A stretch of DNA of 30,044 nt from a virus. Within the stretch, counting starts at the first letter, position 1. Every line of letters begins with the position of its first letter. The notes under the pieces were generated by a model. That model did no database searches. It had not been told where the DNA came from and worked only from the letters and a program-made list of their open reading frames with translations. The position numbers and the translations under genes were made by a program. The stretch is taken from positions 1 through 30,044 of the IMG/VR virus record IMGVR_UViG_3300047328_000006, one strand, 5' to 3'. Below, piece by piece: positions 5,702-13,595 of this stretch.

Positions 5702-7615
5702 GTGCTTGAAGCGGACTTTGTGCCGCTCGCCGACACCACCCTAGTGTCGGCATTTGCATTCTGCCGCGCCGACGGTTACCTTGTCTCGGACTTGGGGACC
5801 ACTGCCCTGCGCACCTACACCGTCAGCACGATTGCCAGCCTCACGGACACTGCGGCGCCTTCGGTCCGCGAATACACCTGGGAAGGGCTGGTCGAGCTGC
5901 TGACCAGCGGCAAGCCCGTCGAGAGCGACAAGCGCGATCTGCCGCTGTTCTTTACGGGCCGGCTATCGCTCCGCGATAAGGCGCACACCGAGTCGGTGAG
6001 CTGCATCACCGTCGATTACGACGCGGGTGCGAACAGCCAAACCGGCGAACTGCTCTCGCTGGCGGATGCTCTCGATAAGCTGACGGCGCTAGGGGTTCTC
6101 GCGCTCGGCTACACATCGCCCAACCACGCCGACGCCGCACCGCGCTGGCGCGTGGTCTGCCCCTTGTCACGCGATTACGGCGTCTCGGACATTGCCACTC
6201 TCGCGGGGCTCGTTGATCGCGCGCTCGGTGGTTGTCTGGCCCGGGACTCGTTCACGTGGCGAGTTTACTTCTATGGCGCGCGGCTCGGCGGCACATATCG
6301 GACCGGCACGACGAGCGGCACGAAGTATATCGATCAGGTCGGTTTACAGCCGCTTTTACCGGTCCGCGCGACGGCTGAGGGGCCGGCAACTCCGGCGCGC
6401 ATTTACGACGGCGAGGGGCGGCGTGAGGCCATGCTATCCGCTGCCGCGAAGCTTCGCGACGCCGGCCTCTCGGGAGCCGCGCTTCGCGACGCCCTGTATG
6501 CGTGGGACGAGACGCACTGCGACCCGCCGCGCTGGACCACTCATGAGAGGGACTGCGAGCGCATCGCGTCCGACTACTCAGCCAAGGCGGAGCGCGTTCA
6601 CGCGTCGGATTACCTGACCGACGTGCCGCTACCGGCGCGCGGCCCTGCGCCCGTTTCGGCCGAGGCCCCGGCCCTCCCCGGGTTCCGGGCGGTGGAGGCC
6701 CGCATCGTCGACGTCGAGCACGTCGTCGACGGCTTCATCCCCAAGGGCGGAGTCGTGCTGCTGTATGGCGAGTCCGGGGCCGGCAAGTCCTTTCTCGCGA
6801 TTGACTTGGCCATGCGGATCGCCGCCGGGCTCGCCGTCGACGGCCGCGAGGTCAAGGCGGGGCCGGTGCTGTACCTTGCCACCGAGGGCGAAGGCGGCAT
6901 CGCCAACCGCGTCGTCGGCTGGCAGACCGCGAACGAGCTGCGCGATGTCCCGGCTCACTTCATCGCCTGCTCGCTGGACCTTGTGAACGGCGAATCGCTG
7001 GCCGGGGTGCTGGGGTGGGCCGAGGCGTTCAGGGCCCAGGAGGGCCGCCCGCCTGCCTGCGTCGTGATCGACACTGTTGCGAAGGCATTCGGGGGCGACG
7101 AGAATTCCGGGCAGGAAGTCAAAAAGCTAATTGACGCGTTGACGACGATCGCCCGGAGCACGCAGGCCACCGTGCTCGCCGTCTACCACACGGGCAAGAA
7201 CGCCGACCGCGGCGCGCGGGGATCCTATCGGTTCAAGTCGGACGTCGACACGTCAATCGTAGTCACCAAGGAAAACGACTACTGCGAGGCGGTCGTCGAC
7301 AAACAGAAGGATTCCGCCGACGGCGTCCGGTTGGCCTTCCGTCTCCGGCCCCAGGCAATTGGCCTTTCTGCGTCCGAAAAGCTTATCTCTACCTTGGTGG
7401 TTGACTACATCCCGAGCGCGGAAGTAGCGAAGCGGCCGAAAGCCGAGGAAATTTTGGAAGCGATGGGCGCCGGCCCGCACACCCGCGACGCGTTACGCGA
7501 AGCCGCCAACGACGCTGACGCCAAACACGCGGATCGTCTGTTCCGGCAAATGCTCCGCCGCTGCGAGCGCGACCCGGAAACCAATCTGTACACGATCAGG
7601 GCCTACGCCGAATGA
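5702..7615 (+). CDS. Primase-helicase (AEP-like N-terminal domain plus RepA-type ATPase)
   Basis: 637 residues from a GTG at 5702 after AGAGAGG. The N-terminal half has an AEP primase-like hhhDhD motif, ITVDYDAG (D105, D107), and a SPNHADAAPRWRVVCPLSR segment seen in phage prim-pol proteins. The C-terminal half is a RecA-fold ATPase like RepA: Walker A GESGAGKS at 356-363, LATEGEGG, Walker B CVVIDT with D457, and the AVYHTGKN sensor with H496. The last 60 residues may be a winged helix. It probably primes and unwinds DNA for the family A polymerase encoded downstream. Its stop overlaps the next gene. Confidence 0.85.
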   Translation: MLEADFVPLADTTLVSAFAFCRADGYLVSDLGTTALRTYTVSTIASLTDTAAPSVREYTWEGLVELLTSGKPVESDKRDLPLFFTGRLSLRDKAHTESVSCITVDYDAGANSQTGELLSLADALDKLTALGVLALGYTSPNHADAAPRWRVVCPLSRDYGVSDIATLAGLVDRALGGCLARDSFTWRVYFYGARLGGTYRTGTTSGTKYIDQVGLQPLLPVRATAEGPATPARIYDGEGRREAMLSAAAKLRDAGLSGAALRDALYAWDETHCDPPRWTTHERDCERIASDYSAKAERVHASDYLTDVPLPARGPAPVSAEAPALPGFRAVEARIVDVEHVVDGFIPKGGVVLLYGESGAGKSFLAIDLAMRIAAGLAVDGREVKAGPVLYLATEGEGGIANRVVGWQTANELRDVPAHFIACSLDLVNGESLAGVLGWAEAFRAQEGRPPACVVIDTVAKAFGGDENSGQEVKKLIDALTTIARSTQATVLAVYHTGKNADRGARGSYRFKSDVDTSIVVTKENDYCEAVVDKQKDSADGVRLAFRLRPQAIGLSASEKLISTLVVDYIPSAEVAKRPKAEEILEAMGAGPHTRDALREAANDADAKHADRLFRQMLRRCERDPETNLYTIRAYAE

Positions 7616-8103
7616 GGTACCCGAAAGTAGGTGACGAACAGTGCGTGATTGCTCGCGCCGCGAACGATGAAAAGACGCTGATGCTTGCGACGGCGTACTG
7701 GGCTCAAGTCGTCGGTTCAAAAACAGGGGCAGACATTGACGACGTCTACGACGCAATGCTGCATGTATCTCAAAACTGGCGGAAATGGGACCCGATGAAG
7801 GGCCGGTTTAGCGATTGGGCGAAAAAGTCATTGCGCACCCGGCTGCGTGAAATACATCGCAACCGGACCAACCGGGAACGGCTCGCCCCAATGGAGCCGA
7901 TTACGGACATGACGGACCCGCGCACGCCGGACGACCCGCTAGAGATCCTGATCGCGGACGAGACGGCCGACCTGTTGATGAGCGGGTACGGCCGGCGCTG
8001 CAAGGTCTGCGGCGAGGTCAAGCACCGCCGCGCGTTCCCACGCACGTCCCGCATCGCTGAGATCCGCCCGACGTGTACCGCCTGCACGGAGCGCGGCAAG
8101 TGA
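7612..8103 (+). CDS. Sigma70 region 2-like protein with C-terminal zinc finger
   Basis: 163 residues, ATG overlapping the helicase stop. Residues about 40-85 (DIDDVYDAMLHVSQNWRKWD, then PMKGRFSDWAKKSLRTRLREIHR) resemble region 2 of sigma70-type factors, including the WDPxxGxFSxWA pattern and basic helix. There is no region 4; instead residues 130-158 carry two CxxC pairs (C130, C133, C155, C158) in a CKVCGEVKHRRAFPRT context, a treble-clef-like zinc module common in phage nucleases and DNA-binding proteins. It may redirect host RNA polymerase to phage promoters, or be a DNA-binding protein using the same helical fold. Its stop overlaps the next start as GTGA. Confidence 0.65.
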   Translation: MRYPKVGDEQCVIARAANDEKTLMLATAYWAQVVGSKTGADIDDVYDAMLHVSQNWRKWDPMKGRFSDWAKKSLRTRLREIHRNRTNRERLAPMEPITDMTDPRTPDDPLEILIADETADLLMSGYGRRCKVCGEVKHRRAFPRTSRIAEIRPTCTACTERGK

Positions 8104-8831
8104 CCCATGCCCGGCTGTCGCCGTCGAGCGCAGCCCGCTGGCGCGCCTGCCCGGGCTCGGCGCGCATCATCGACGCGACACCGCCCGAGGCACCCAAGGC
8201 GTACACCCAGCACGGGACGTACTTGCACGGGATCGCGGCCGACTTGCTGCTGAACAAGTACCCGGTCGCGTCGCCCGAGGACACTCTTGCGGTTGCGCCG
8301 TACGTCGAGTACTGCCGCGGCCTGCGCGGCGAGCACCACGTCGAGAAACGCGTCGAATTGTCCGCTTGGGGGCTCCCCCAGGTCCACGGAACGGCCGACT
8401 TCATTGCCTTCGGGTCGGGGACGATTGAAGTCGTCGACCTAAAGACGGGCAAGGGCGTGGGCGTCAAGGCGCACGGCAACGCGCAGCTCGCGCTGTACGC
8501 CGCTGGCGCAGTGGACTACGTCGGTCGGCTGCACGTCCGCTCTGTCCGAATGACCATCGTCCAGCCGCCGCGGTCGCCCCTGCCGCAAACGTGGGCGATC
8601 ACGCTAGACGAACTCGCCACCGTCGTGCGCGAGCTACGCGACGCCGCCGCACTCGTCGCCGAGGCTGACGCCGCAGAGGACGTCACCCCGTATCTCAAGG
8701 CCGGGGCCCACTGCTACTCCACGTTTTGTCCTGCTCGCACGGCAGGAACTTGCCCCGCGTCTGGCAGCGTCGCGCGCAAGAAAATGATCGAGCTGCTAAC
8801 CGACCTACCTACAACCACTGAAACCGAGTAA
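8100..8831 (+). CDS. DUF2800 family Cas4/AddB-like PD-(D/E)XK nuclease
   Basis: 243 residues from GTG 8100 (GTGA overlap), giving the family-typical start THARLSPSSAARWRACPGS. Nuclease residues are H43 (GTYLHG), D100 (HGTADFI), D113 and K115 (VVDLKTGKG), the RecB/Cas4 pattern. One N-terminal cysteine, C17, and three C-terminal ones, C205, C210 and C218 (CYSTFC, then TCPAS), match the arrangement that holds an iron-sulfur cluster in Cas4 and AddB. It probably processes DNA ends in phage recombination together with the following ssDNA-binding protein. Confidence 0.85.
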   Translation: MTHARLSPSSAARWRACPGSARIIDATPPEAPKAYTQHGTYLHGIAADLLLNKYPVASPEDTLAVAPYVEYCRGLRGEHHVEKRVELSAWGLPQVHGTADFIAFGSGTIEVVDLKTGKGVGVKAHGNAQLALYAAGAVDYVGRLHVRSVRMTIVQPPRSPLPQTWAITLDELATVVRELRDAAALVAEADAAEDVTPYLKAGAHCYSTFCPARTAGTCPASGSVARKKMIELLTDLPTTTETE

Positions 8832-8833
8832 CC

Positions 8834-9454
8834 ATGCAGACCATTACTACCCCTGACATCTATAAAGACATCAAGGCCACGATTCAGACGACCGACAAGG
8901 GTGACGTGCTGATCACGGGCGTCGCGATCCTGAGTTACCCGGCGCTTTTCGAGCCCAAGGCGCGCAGCGAGGACAAGCCGGACGATAAGGTGTACTCCTG
9001 CCAGCTCGTGTTTCCCGCAGACCAAGCGGAAAACATCAAGGTCGTTCAGCAGGCATACATCAATGCCGGCATGCGCGACTTGGGTAAGGAGAAGTTCGCG
9101 AAGCTATCGAAGTCGTCGAGTTTCAAGCGGGGCTTGCGCGACGGGCAGGAGAAGGATTGGCCGGCGGGCTTCATGTTCCTTAACGCGTCGACCAAGTTCA
9201 AGCCGCAGATTCTTGATCACCTGCGGCAGGAAATTAAGGATCCGGCCCGCGTCGAGCCGGGCTACTGGGTGCGGGCGATCATCAAGCCGTATGGGTTCGA
9301 GAAGGCCGGCGCGGCGGGTGTCGCTGCGGGGCTTAACTCGATTCAGATTCTCGGCCCGTCGGGGCTGAAGCTCGGCGGCTCGAAGGATTACACCGACGCC
9401 TTTAGCGAGGTCGCCCTGCCGGCGGCCGCGCTCGAAGAGGACGTGTACGGCTGA
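8834..9454 (+). CDS. DUF2815 family single-stranded DNA-binding protein
   Basis: 206 residues, beginning two bases after the nuclease stop. The LITGVAILSYPALFEPKA start, the long KVYSCQLVFPADQ strand, the WPAGFMFLNAST segment and the EPGYWVRAIIKPYGF stretch fit the phage DUF2815 family, OB-fold proteins that bind single-stranded DNA. The acidic end (LEEDVYG) is like the acidic tail of SSB proteins that recruits partners. The pairing of DUF2800 and DUF2815 genes is common in phages and supports both calls. A terminator-like hairpin follows. Confidence 0.8.
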   Translation: MQTITTPDIYKDIKATIQTTDKGDVLITGVAILSYPALFEPKARSEDKPDDKVYSCQLVFPADQAENIKVVQQAYINAGMRDLGKEKFAKLSKSSSFKRGLRDGQEKDWPAGFMFLNASTKFKPQILDHLRQEIKDPARVEPGYWVRAIIKPYGFEKAGAAGVAAGLNSIQILGPSGLKLGGSKDYTDAFSEVALPAAALEEDVYG

Positions 9455-9461
9455 CGCTTGG

Positions 9462-9486
9462 CGGGGCGGTGCTTTCGGCCGCCCCG
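9462..9486 (+). terminator. Hairpin after the ssDNA-binding gene, probable partial terminator
   Basis: CGGGGCGG (9462-9469) pairs with CCGCCCCG (9479-9486) around a nine-base loop, followed by TTCTCTTAG. The 8-bp GC stem is strong but the T run is short, so it may act as a leaky terminator that raises the ssDNA-binding transcript relative to downstream genes, or stabilises its 3' end. Confidence 0.55.
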
Positions 9487-9511
9487 TTCTCTTAGTTCGG
9501 AGATAGCGAAC

Positions 9512-9733
9512 ATGGATAAAGCCGAACGCGATGCGGCCGCCCGTCACCTTGCCGCGATGAAGGTGGCCGCCGGTTACCCGGGCACGGAGCGGCCGGGCGC
9601 AATTTACGGTGTGGGCGCGTCCACTCAGCGCCACTGGGAATCCGATGCGTGGGGACAATTCGAGCGCCGCAAAGGGCCGGCACGGTCCCGCGGCCGCTAC
9701 TCGCCATACGTTCGGGTGGTGACACGTGCTTAA
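9512..9733 (+). CDS. Small hypothetical protein
   Basis: 73 residues from ATG 9512, preceded by CGGAG (9498-9502). The charged N-terminal helix (DKAERDAAARHLAAMKVAA) and the GYPGTERPGAIYGVGASTQRHWESDAWGQFERR part are not from a family I recognise. It overlaps the RusA gene by eight bases and sits between recombination genes, so a role as a small accessory of that system is possible. Confidence 0.6.
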   Translation: MDKAERDAAARHLAAMKVAAGYPGTERPGAIYGVGASTQRHWESDAWGQFERRKGPARSRGRYSPYVRVVTRA

Positions 9734-10127
9734 CGTGCGCCTATCGGGCATCAAGCCTTTGCCGACGCCACGCCCCCGCATCGCGGTCCGCGGCCGGTTT
9801 CCGGTGGCGTACTACCCGAAGGCATATGAGGACTACCGCCAAGAAATCGCGCGGCTGTTGGCCGAGTTCCGGCCCGAAAAGCCGCTCGACGGTCCGCTGG
9901 CCGCGCGCATGTGCTTCTACGTCAACGCGCCGCGCGCGACGAAGCTCCGCCACCCCAAGCCCGACATCGACAACTTCGTTAAGGGGCTGCTCGACGCCTG
10001 CACCAAGGCGGGCTATTGGCTCGACGATTCCCAGGTCGTCCATATCTTCGCTACGAAACGGTGGACGCACCGCGGCGAGCTTGAGGGCTTGTCCCTAGAA
10101 GTCTGGGATGGCGGGGCCTTCTTGTGA
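9726..10127 (+). CDS. rusA: RusA family Holliday junction resolvase
   Basis: 133 residues from GTG 9726. The motif PDIDNFVKGLLDACTKAGYW followed by LDDSQV is the RusA signature, with metal-binding D80, D82 and D90 or D101 and the conserved K86. RusA enzymes are dimeric endonucleases that cut four-way junctions symmetrically; phages use them to resolve recombination and replication intermediates before packaging. The length is normal for the family. It overlaps the preceding small gene and its stop overlaps the polymerase start as GTGA. Confidence 0.9.
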   Translation: MLNVRLSGIKPLPTPRPRIAVRGRFPVAYYPKAYEDYRQEIARLLAEFRPEKPLDGPLAARMCFYVNAPRATKLRHPKPDIDNFVKGLLDACTKAGYWLDDSQVVHIFATKRWTHRGELEGLSLEVWDGGAFL

Positions 10128-12079
10128 CCGGCTTTGCATCGTTCGATTTGGAGACGTTCAGCGAAGCCGACCTGTCCGAGGTCGGCACGTACCTATATGC
10201 CGAGCACCCGTCTACGCGCGTCCTGTGCGTCGCCTACAGCGTCAACGGCGGACCGGTCCAGCTCTGGCCGCACCGGGACTCGCTGCAACCGCTGATTGAC
10301 GTGATCAGAGCCGGCGGCACCGTGCAGGGCCACAATGTCGAATTCGACATGGTCCTATGGAATCGCACACTCCGCCGTAGCGTAGTCGTCCCCGAAATCA
10401 AGCCCGAGCAGCTGAGCTGCACGCGGGCTCGGAGCGCAATGCATGGCCTGCCGCAGTCGCTCGCCGACGTGGGCCAGGCCCTGGCGCTCTCGACGCAGAA
10501 GGATTTCGAGGGGCGCGCGCTGATGCTCAAGCTGTGCCGCCCCGCAAAGCCCGTCAAGGCCGAGGGCGACGCGCCAAACCCCCTGCGACTGCACACGCCC
10601 GAGAACCTGCAGCGGCTCGGCGCCTACTGCGCGCGGGACGTCGAAACCGAACAGGCCATCGGCGCGGTCGTGCCCGAGCTGACCCAGCCCGAGCGCACCG
10701 TCTACCTCGTCACCCATCGAATCAACGAGCGCGGATGGCGGGTCGACTTGCCGCTGGTCCGTGCGTTGAAGGAGCAGGCGGCAGCCCGGCAGGTTGAGTG
10801 CTCCGTGCGTATCGCAGAACTGACGGGCGGCAAGGTCAAAGCGTTCACCAAGGTCGCCAACCTGACGGAGTGGCTGCGCTCGAAGGGCGTCAACGTGCCG
10901 GGCGTCGATCGACACGCGCTTATGCGCGCGCTCAGGACAACCGAGGGCGACGTGCGGGCGGTCATCGAAGCCCGACTAAACGCCGCCCGGTCCAGTGTCG
11001 CGAAGCTCGACGCGATCCTGGCGCAGACGCACGACCGCTATTGGCTGTGCCGCGGGCAATTTGTCTACGCGGGGGCCGGCGCGACGGGCCGCTGGTCGGC
11101 TCGCGGCGTGCAGCTCCAGAATTTGCCGCGAGTGCCGGAGCCGGTCGCGGCTGCCTTCGACGCTTACCGCGAGCGCGCCATGTCGGGCTCGCTCACCCTC
11201 GCCGAAATCTCGCAGATGCTCCGCGGGTGCTTCACGGCAAGCCCGGCCCGGCTTCTGCTGCAGGGCGACTACAAGCAAATCGAGCTTCGCGTGTTGCTGT
11301 GGCTGGCTGGCGAGGACGAATGGTGCGAGTACTTGACTAGACCCGACGGCGATCTTTACAAGATAATGGCGGCACGCATCTACCGCACGACGCCCGAGAC
11401 GATCACCAAGCCGCAGCGGTTCGTCGGTAAGACGGCGGTATTGGGCTGCGGGTACGGCGTCGGCGCGGCGCGGTTCGCGGAAGCCTGCGACGAAGCCGGC
11501 CAGCCGGTCACGGACGACGAAGCCAAAAGCGCCGTGCTCGGGTATCGCCAGACGTTCGGGGGCGTCCCGGATCTCTGGCAGTCGTCGCAGATTGCCGCCT
11601 TTGACGCGGTCCGCGATCCGTCCCGCGAGTTCTCGTGCGCCAAGGGCCGGATCACCTACCGCATGGTAGACGGCGTGCTCCGGTGCCGGCTCCCGAGTAG
11701 CCGCGAGCTGTGGTATCGGAAGCCGCGCATAGAGCGCGCGATGAAAACATGGTCGTCTGGCGGCCGGACCGAGGAATGGGTCCTGTTCTATGACGGAATC
11801 AACACGCTGACTCGCCGCTATGAAAAGACGTCAACTTGGGGCGGCCGGCTGGTCGAGAACTTTGTGCAGGCGACGGCGCGAGACCTGATGGCCCGCGCGC
11901 TGTGCCGGCTTGAGGCGGCCAAGTTCTCCGTCGTCGGCACGATTCACGATAGCGCCATCTCAGACGAATACGGCGAGGGCCGCCTCGCGGAGTTCAAAGG
12001 AATCATGGAGAACGTGCCGGCATGGGCCGCGGGCTGCCCGATTGAAGTCGACGCGGAAGCGTCTTACCGCTTTAAGTGA
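10124..12079 (+). CDS. Family A DNA polymerase with 3'-5' exonuclease
   Basis: 651 residues from GTG 10124. The N terminus starts a DnaQ-like proofreading domain with FDLET (D8, E10) and continues through a helical linker. Polymerase motifs are A, DYKQIELR (D382), B, RFVGKTAVLGCGYG (R432, K436), and C, GTIHDSA (H608, D609), all intact. There is no N-terminal 5' nuclease domain, as in T7-type replicative polymerases. It is probably the phage replicase, working with the primase-helicase and ssDNA-binding protein encoded upstream. Confidence 0.92.
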   Translation: MTGFASFDLETFSEADLSEVGTYLYAEHPSTRVLCVAYSVNGGPVQLWPHRDSLQPLIDVIRAGGTVQGHNVEFDMVLWNRTLRRSVVVPEIKPEQLSCTRARSAMHGLPQSLADVGQALALSTQKDFEGRALMLKLCRPAKPVKAEGDAPNPLRLHTPENLQRLGAYCARDVETEQAIGAVVPELTQPERTVYLVTHRINERGWRVDLPLVRALKEQAAARQVECSVRIAELTGGKVKAFTKVANLTEWLRSKGVNVPGVDRHALMRALRTTEGDVRAVIEARLNAARSSVAKLDAILAQTHDRYWLCRGQFVYAGAGATGRWSARGVQLQNLPRVPEPVAAAFDAYRERAMSGSLTLAEISQMLRGCFTASPARLLLQGDYKQIELRVLLWLAGEDEWCEYLTRPDGDLYKIMAARIYRTTPETITKPQRFVGKTAVLGCGYGVGAARFAEACDEAGQPVTDDEAKSAVLGYRQTFGGVPDLWQSSQIAAFDAVRDPSREFSCAKGRITYRMVDGVLRCRLPSSRELWYRKPRIERAMKTWSSGGRTEEWVLFYDGINTLTRRYEKTSTWGGRLVENFVQATARDLMARALCRLEAAKFSVVGTIHDSAISDEYGEGRLAEFKGIMENVPAWAAGCPIEVDAEASYRFK

Positions 12080-12088
12080 GACCTCACG

Positions 12089-12277
12089 ATGTATGAGTTC
12101 AAGTATGCCGACGACCTGTCGTTGCACGTCGAGCGCCGGGCCGGGCTCGCGGGCGCGCTGGCGCTCACAGAAGCGTTTCTGCGGCTGCTGCGCGCGTCGG
12201 GACACAAAGACGAGTCGGTTAAGGCCGCGCTGCAACAGTGGCTGCTCACCTACCCCGACAAAGGGAGGCCCCAGTGA
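12089..12277 (+). CDS. Small hypothetical protein
   Basis: 62 residues, ATG at 12089 nine bases after the polymerase stop, with only a weak purine stretch upstream. Mostly helical (LHVERRAGLAGALALTEAFL, then RLLRASGHKDESVKAALQQWLLTY). No family recognised. Its stop overlaps the next gene start, GTGA, so it is in the operon. Confidence 0.6.
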   Translation: MYEFKYADDLSLHVERRAGLAGALALTEAFLRLLRASGHKDESVKAALQQWLLTYPDKGRPQ

Positions 12278-12507
12278 GCCAGACAAAGGTCGGGTCGGCC
12301 GCCGAGGCCGGCGCGAACATCGCCGTAGGCTTTGGCGTGAACTGGTGCGCCAATCTGGTCGTGCTCCCGCTATTCGGGCTCCGCATCACGGGCCACCAAG
12401 CGTTCCTGATGGGACTCGTGTTCACAGCGATCTCGCTAGTACGGTCCTACGCGCTGCGTCGCTTATTCAACGGGATGCGCTGGGGGTACACAAATGCTGC
12501 CGGTTGA
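12274..12507 (+). CDS. DUF7220-like two-span membrane protein
   Basis: 77 residues from GTG 12274 (GTGA overlap with the preceding stop). The pattern SQTKVGSAAEAGANIAVGFG, VNWCANLVVLPLFG and FLMGLVFTAISLVRSYALRRLFN fits a small phage membrane family that I recall as DUF7220, with two transmembrane helices at about residues 18-38 and 45-62 and a basic C terminus on the inside. Function unknown. Overlaps the next gene by 14 bases. Confidence 0.7.
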   Translation: MSQTKVGSAAEAGANIAVGFGVNWCANLVVLPLFGLRITGHQAFLMGLVFTAISLVRSYALRRLFNGMRWGYTNAAG

Positions 12508-12799
12508 CGCTAAGGCTCGAAAAGCCGTGCCCATCTACTCGGGCGTGTTGCGCTACTTCCCCGATGCGCTGATCGCCGTGGCAGAGTTGTCGCGCATCGG
12601 GAACGAGCAGCACAACCCAGGTAAACCGCTGCATTGGGACCGAACCAAAAGCGGAGACCAGTACGACGCGCTAGTGAGGCATTTGCTCGAAGCGGGAACG
12701 ATCGACAGCGACGGCGTGCGGCACTCGGCCAAAGTCGCATGGCGCGCGCTGGCCGCGTTGCAGATTGAGATTGAGGCGAGCCGTGCCGTACAGGGATAA
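12494..12799 (+). CDS. DUF5664 / dATP-dGTP diphosphohydrolase-like domain protein
   Basis: 101 residues. The sequence ARKAVPIYSGVLRYFPDALI, AELSRIGNEQHNPGKPLHWD, RTKSGDQYDALVRHLLEAGT and RHSAKVAWRALAALQIEIEA is the DUF5664 pattern, in Pfam described as the N-terminal part of dATP/dGTP diphosphohydrolases (from memory). All-helical; conserved Asn-Glu-Gln-His, Asp and His residues could coordinate metal and nucleotide. It may adjust the dNTP pool during replication. It stands alone here without the MazG-like catalytic part, so activity is not proven. Confidence 0.75.
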   Translation: MLPVDAKARKAVPIYSGVLRYFPDALIAVAELSRIGNEQHNPGKPLHWDRTKSGDQYDALVRHLLEAGTIDSDGVRHSAKVAWRALAALQIEIEASRAVQG

Positions 12800-13244
12800 G
12801 GAAAAGGCCCGGGCGTACAATCGGGCGTATCGCAAGGCAGACCCTGAGCGGGCCCGTAATTACAAACGCGGGTATGTCGCGGACCCATGGGGCCGAGCAG
12901 TAAAACTAGTCGGTGACGCGAGGCGCCGCGCGAGACAAAAGGGCCTGCCTTGCACCGTGACGGCCGAAGAAATAGTGAAGCGCCTAGCGCGCGGCTGCGA
13001 GGTGACGGGCGTTCAATTTGACCTGACACGTGGCGGCAGGCGCAGGCCGGATTCTCCTAGTCTGGACCGAATCGATAGCACGGAGGGCTATACACCCGAC
13101 AACGTTCGCGTCGTTTGTTGGTGGGTCAACGCGCTTAAGTCGGACGCGACGCTAGACGAGCTACGAAAAGTCGCTGAGTGGGTAGACCACCTAGCGGTAA
13201 CCCAGGCCGGCATCGCCGCGCTTTCTGACGTCCAAATTTCTTAA
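12783..13244 (+). CDS. HNH endonuclease-like protein
   Basis: 153 residues; GTG at 12783 is the likely start, overlapping the previous gene by 17 bases. The N terminus is basic (YRDKEKARAYNRAYRKADPE), followed by a DNA-binding helix region and a C-terminal nuclease-like block CEVTGVQFDLTRGG, SPSLDRIDSTEGYTPDNVRV and VCWWVNALKSD. SLDRID-GYTPDNVR-N-KSD is typical of small phage HNH-like proteins. Position at the end of the replication operon fits either a free-standing homing endonuclease or a packaging-associated nuclease. Confidence 0.7.
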   Translation: MPYRDKEKARAYNRAYRKADPERARNYKRGYVADPWGRAVKLVGDARRRARQKGLPCTVTAEEIVKRLARGCEVTGVQFDLTRGGRRRPDSPSLDRIDSTEGYTPDNVRVVCWWVNALKSDATLDELRKVAEWVDHLAVTQAGIAALSDVQIS

Positions 13245-13257
13245 CTCGGAGGTAGCC

Positions 13258-13401
13258 ATGTCCCCCGTATTTCTCTTTGGCGTGCTTGTGTGGGCCGCCA
13301 TTATCTCGGCCATCCTTGGCCAGTTCCAGGCCGCCGCCGCATGGCTCGTGGCATGTGTGTTCGCGGTGCTGTGGGTCGCAGAGCGCGATGGCGAGGCGTA
13401 G
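13258..13401 (+). CDS. Small two-span membrane protein
   Basis: 47 residues, ATG at 13258 with CGGAGGT at 13247-13253. Two hydrophobic segments (about 3-21 and 25-41) separated by GQFQA, then the acidic end AERDGEA. It is close to the end of the rightward operon. Function unknown; too short for family assignment. Confidence 0.6.
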   Translation: MSPVFLFGVLVWAAIISAILGQFQAAAAWLVACVFAVLWVAERDGEA

Positions 13402-13403
13402 CC

Positions 13404-13595
13404 GTGCCGCCGTTCGAATGGATCGACTCGGATCGCGTTACGCACGTGGTGCTTGCGAGTGACGACGCGGAGCCGCTGCGGCTTGAGCGGCAGGATCACG
13501 TCTGCGAATACCCGTGGAATTACGCTAGGCCCAAACAGCACAAAGCCCGCAAAGCGGGCTCGTTGCTCAACGTGTTATTTTTCTGGCGATCCTGA
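13404..13595 (+). CDS. Small hypothetical protein reading through a terminator
   Basis: 63-residue frame from GTG 13404, two bases after the previous stop. Its first 45 residues (PPFEWIDSDRVTHVVLASDD, AEPLRLERQDHVCEYPWNY) look protein-like. The last third crosses the bidirectional hairpin at 13544-13560 and overlaps the convergent metallopeptidase gene by 29 bases, so the annotated end may be unusual or the frame may be only partly used. An alternative short frame starts at ATG 13389. Confidence 0.4.
   Translation: MPPFEWIDSDRVTHVVLASDDAEPLRLERQDHVCEYPWNYARPKQHKARKAGSLLNVLFFWRS
13544..13560. terminator. Bidirectional terminator between convergent operons
   Basis: AGCCCGC-AAA-GCGGGCT is a perfect 7-bp stem with a three-base loop. 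On the minus strand it is followed by TTGTGCTGTTTGGG, on the plus strand by a weaker CGTTGCTCAACGTGTTATTTTT. It sits where the rightward early operon meets the leftward late operon and probably stops both. Confidence 0.7.

Noticed and set aside
12076-12087. GTGAG-AC-CTCAC inverted repeat before the small gene at 12089
   Set aside because: Arms of five bases at the end of the polymerase gene; no promoter or T run nearby, so probably chance or coding constraint.
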